A stretch of DNA of 64,000 nucleotides, taken from contig DATIQN010000009.1 in the NCBI GenBank assembly GCA_035470785.1, forward strand, positions 54,577 to 118,576, in the 5' to 3' direction. Position 1 is the stretch's first letter. Each line of letters opens with the position of its first letter. The position numbers and the translations under genes are program-made. Of the stretch, positions 63,784-64,000 are shown in pieces. Under the pieces are notes generated by a model. It saw only the letters and a list, made by a program, of their open reading frames with translations. It had not been told where the DNA came from and searched no databases. The stretch comes from Croceibacterium_B sp035470785 (GTDB taxonomy: Bacteria; Pseudomonadota; Alphaproteobacteria; Sphingomonadales; Sphingomonadaceae).

Positions 63784-64000
63784 CTACTCCGCCGGCACCG
63801 CCTCGCCTTCGCTGCGCGCCTTGGCGACTGCCGCATCGTCGCTCAGGTGCGCGCCTTGCGAGCGCAGGATCGAACGGACCTCGTCGACATCGACCTCGCG
63901 CGGCTGCACTCCCCGGTTGGCCGCCACCGCCGCGCCGACGCCGGCCGCATGGCCGGTCAGCCAGCATTGCGGAATCTCGCGCATGAAGCCGTGGCTGTTG
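63784..64000 (-). CDS. FAD-dependent oxidoreductase, C-terminal fragment
   Basis: The last 72 residues of a leftward gene that begins outside the window. MREIPQCWLTGHAAGVGAAVAANRGVQPREVDVDEVRSILRSQGAHLSDD is typical of the C-terminus of FAD-dependent oxidoreductases (the FAD_oxidored group), where the TGHAAG stretch contacts the flavin. The tail is polar. Nothing can be said of its substrate. Confidence 0.7.
   Translation of the reverse strand, partial: NSHGFMREIPQCWLTGHAAGVGAAVAANRGVQPREVDVDEVRSILRSQGAHLSDDAAVAKARSEGEAVPAE

Overview
The window is a GC-rich (roughly two-thirds G+C) chromosomal segment of an alphaproteobacterium, most likely Sphingomonadales (Sphingomonadaceae or Erythrobacteraceae). 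The pointers are a complete NepR/EcfG/PhyR general stress response locus, TIGR02281-type protease remnants, a PEP-CTERM protein, DUF1272, DUF4136 and DUF4337 proteins, a class I PHA synthase with phasin, and a YghO-like acyltransferase that may be a bacterial ceramide synthase. Gene density is high, overlaps of 1-11 nt are common, and there is no phage or insertion sequence.

Layout. 1-7.1 kb: a secreted-protein fragment, a DUF4136 lipoprotein and the leftward secB-murJ-trpS group, then a rightward Tim44-like/mltA/Smr operon. 7.1-12.7 kb: katG, a divergent seven-helix protein separated from it by a 26-bp AT-rich palindrome, a low-GC FRG-domain gene behind aroC, and a DUF4337 gene. 12.75-15.2 kb: short repeats, then ruvA and ruvB split by an antisense GIY-YIG nuclease gene sitting between palindromic repeats. 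15.4-20 kb: a PEP-CTERM protein, a membrane protein/XRE pair with a likely operator, and aconitase. 20-24 kb: a DMT permease and two convergent L,D-transpeptidase genes. 24-28.2 kb: ispG and an FAD monooxygenase flanked by two broken genes, an aspartyl protease and a ZntB/CorA transporter. 28.2-36.7 kb: regulators, acetyltransferases, isoaspartyl peptidase, prephenate dehydratase, a membrane cytochrome c, rlmE-ppx and two methyltransferases. 36.8-43.3 kb: tRNA-Gln(CTG), a LuxR-type regulator behind a 20-codon leader ORF, a LOG protein, glmM-DUF1272-thiD, sodB and an AI-2E family permease.

43.4-47.8 kb is the most informative part. It holds nepR-ecfG, a divergent CHASE/HRVKN histidine kinase, phyR, and a single-domain response regulator. 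EcfG-type promoters (GGAAC-N16/17-cGTT) lie before nepR, phyR and the response regulator. Two of them are face-to-face palindromes that read both ways. Opposite phyR, one such promoter plus a second GGAAC box drive towards a gene-free stretch ending in a strong intrinsic terminator. That stretch folds into a hairpin with a C-rich loop and looks like a GsrN-type stress sRNA.

47.8-64 kb: the YghO-like acyltransferase and a divergent desaturase, lptF-lptG, clpS, a phasin and phaC with TGC-rich PhaR-like operators, an AlaC-type aminotransferase, an MFS/IlvD-Edd dehydratase pair, cell-envelope proteins, an aldo/keto reductase and the C-terminal end of an FAD oxidoreductase. Taken together the segment is core metabolism and envelope biogenesis plus stress control. 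The least-explained parts are the putative stress sRNA with its bidirectional promoters, and the GIY-YIG/palindrome element.
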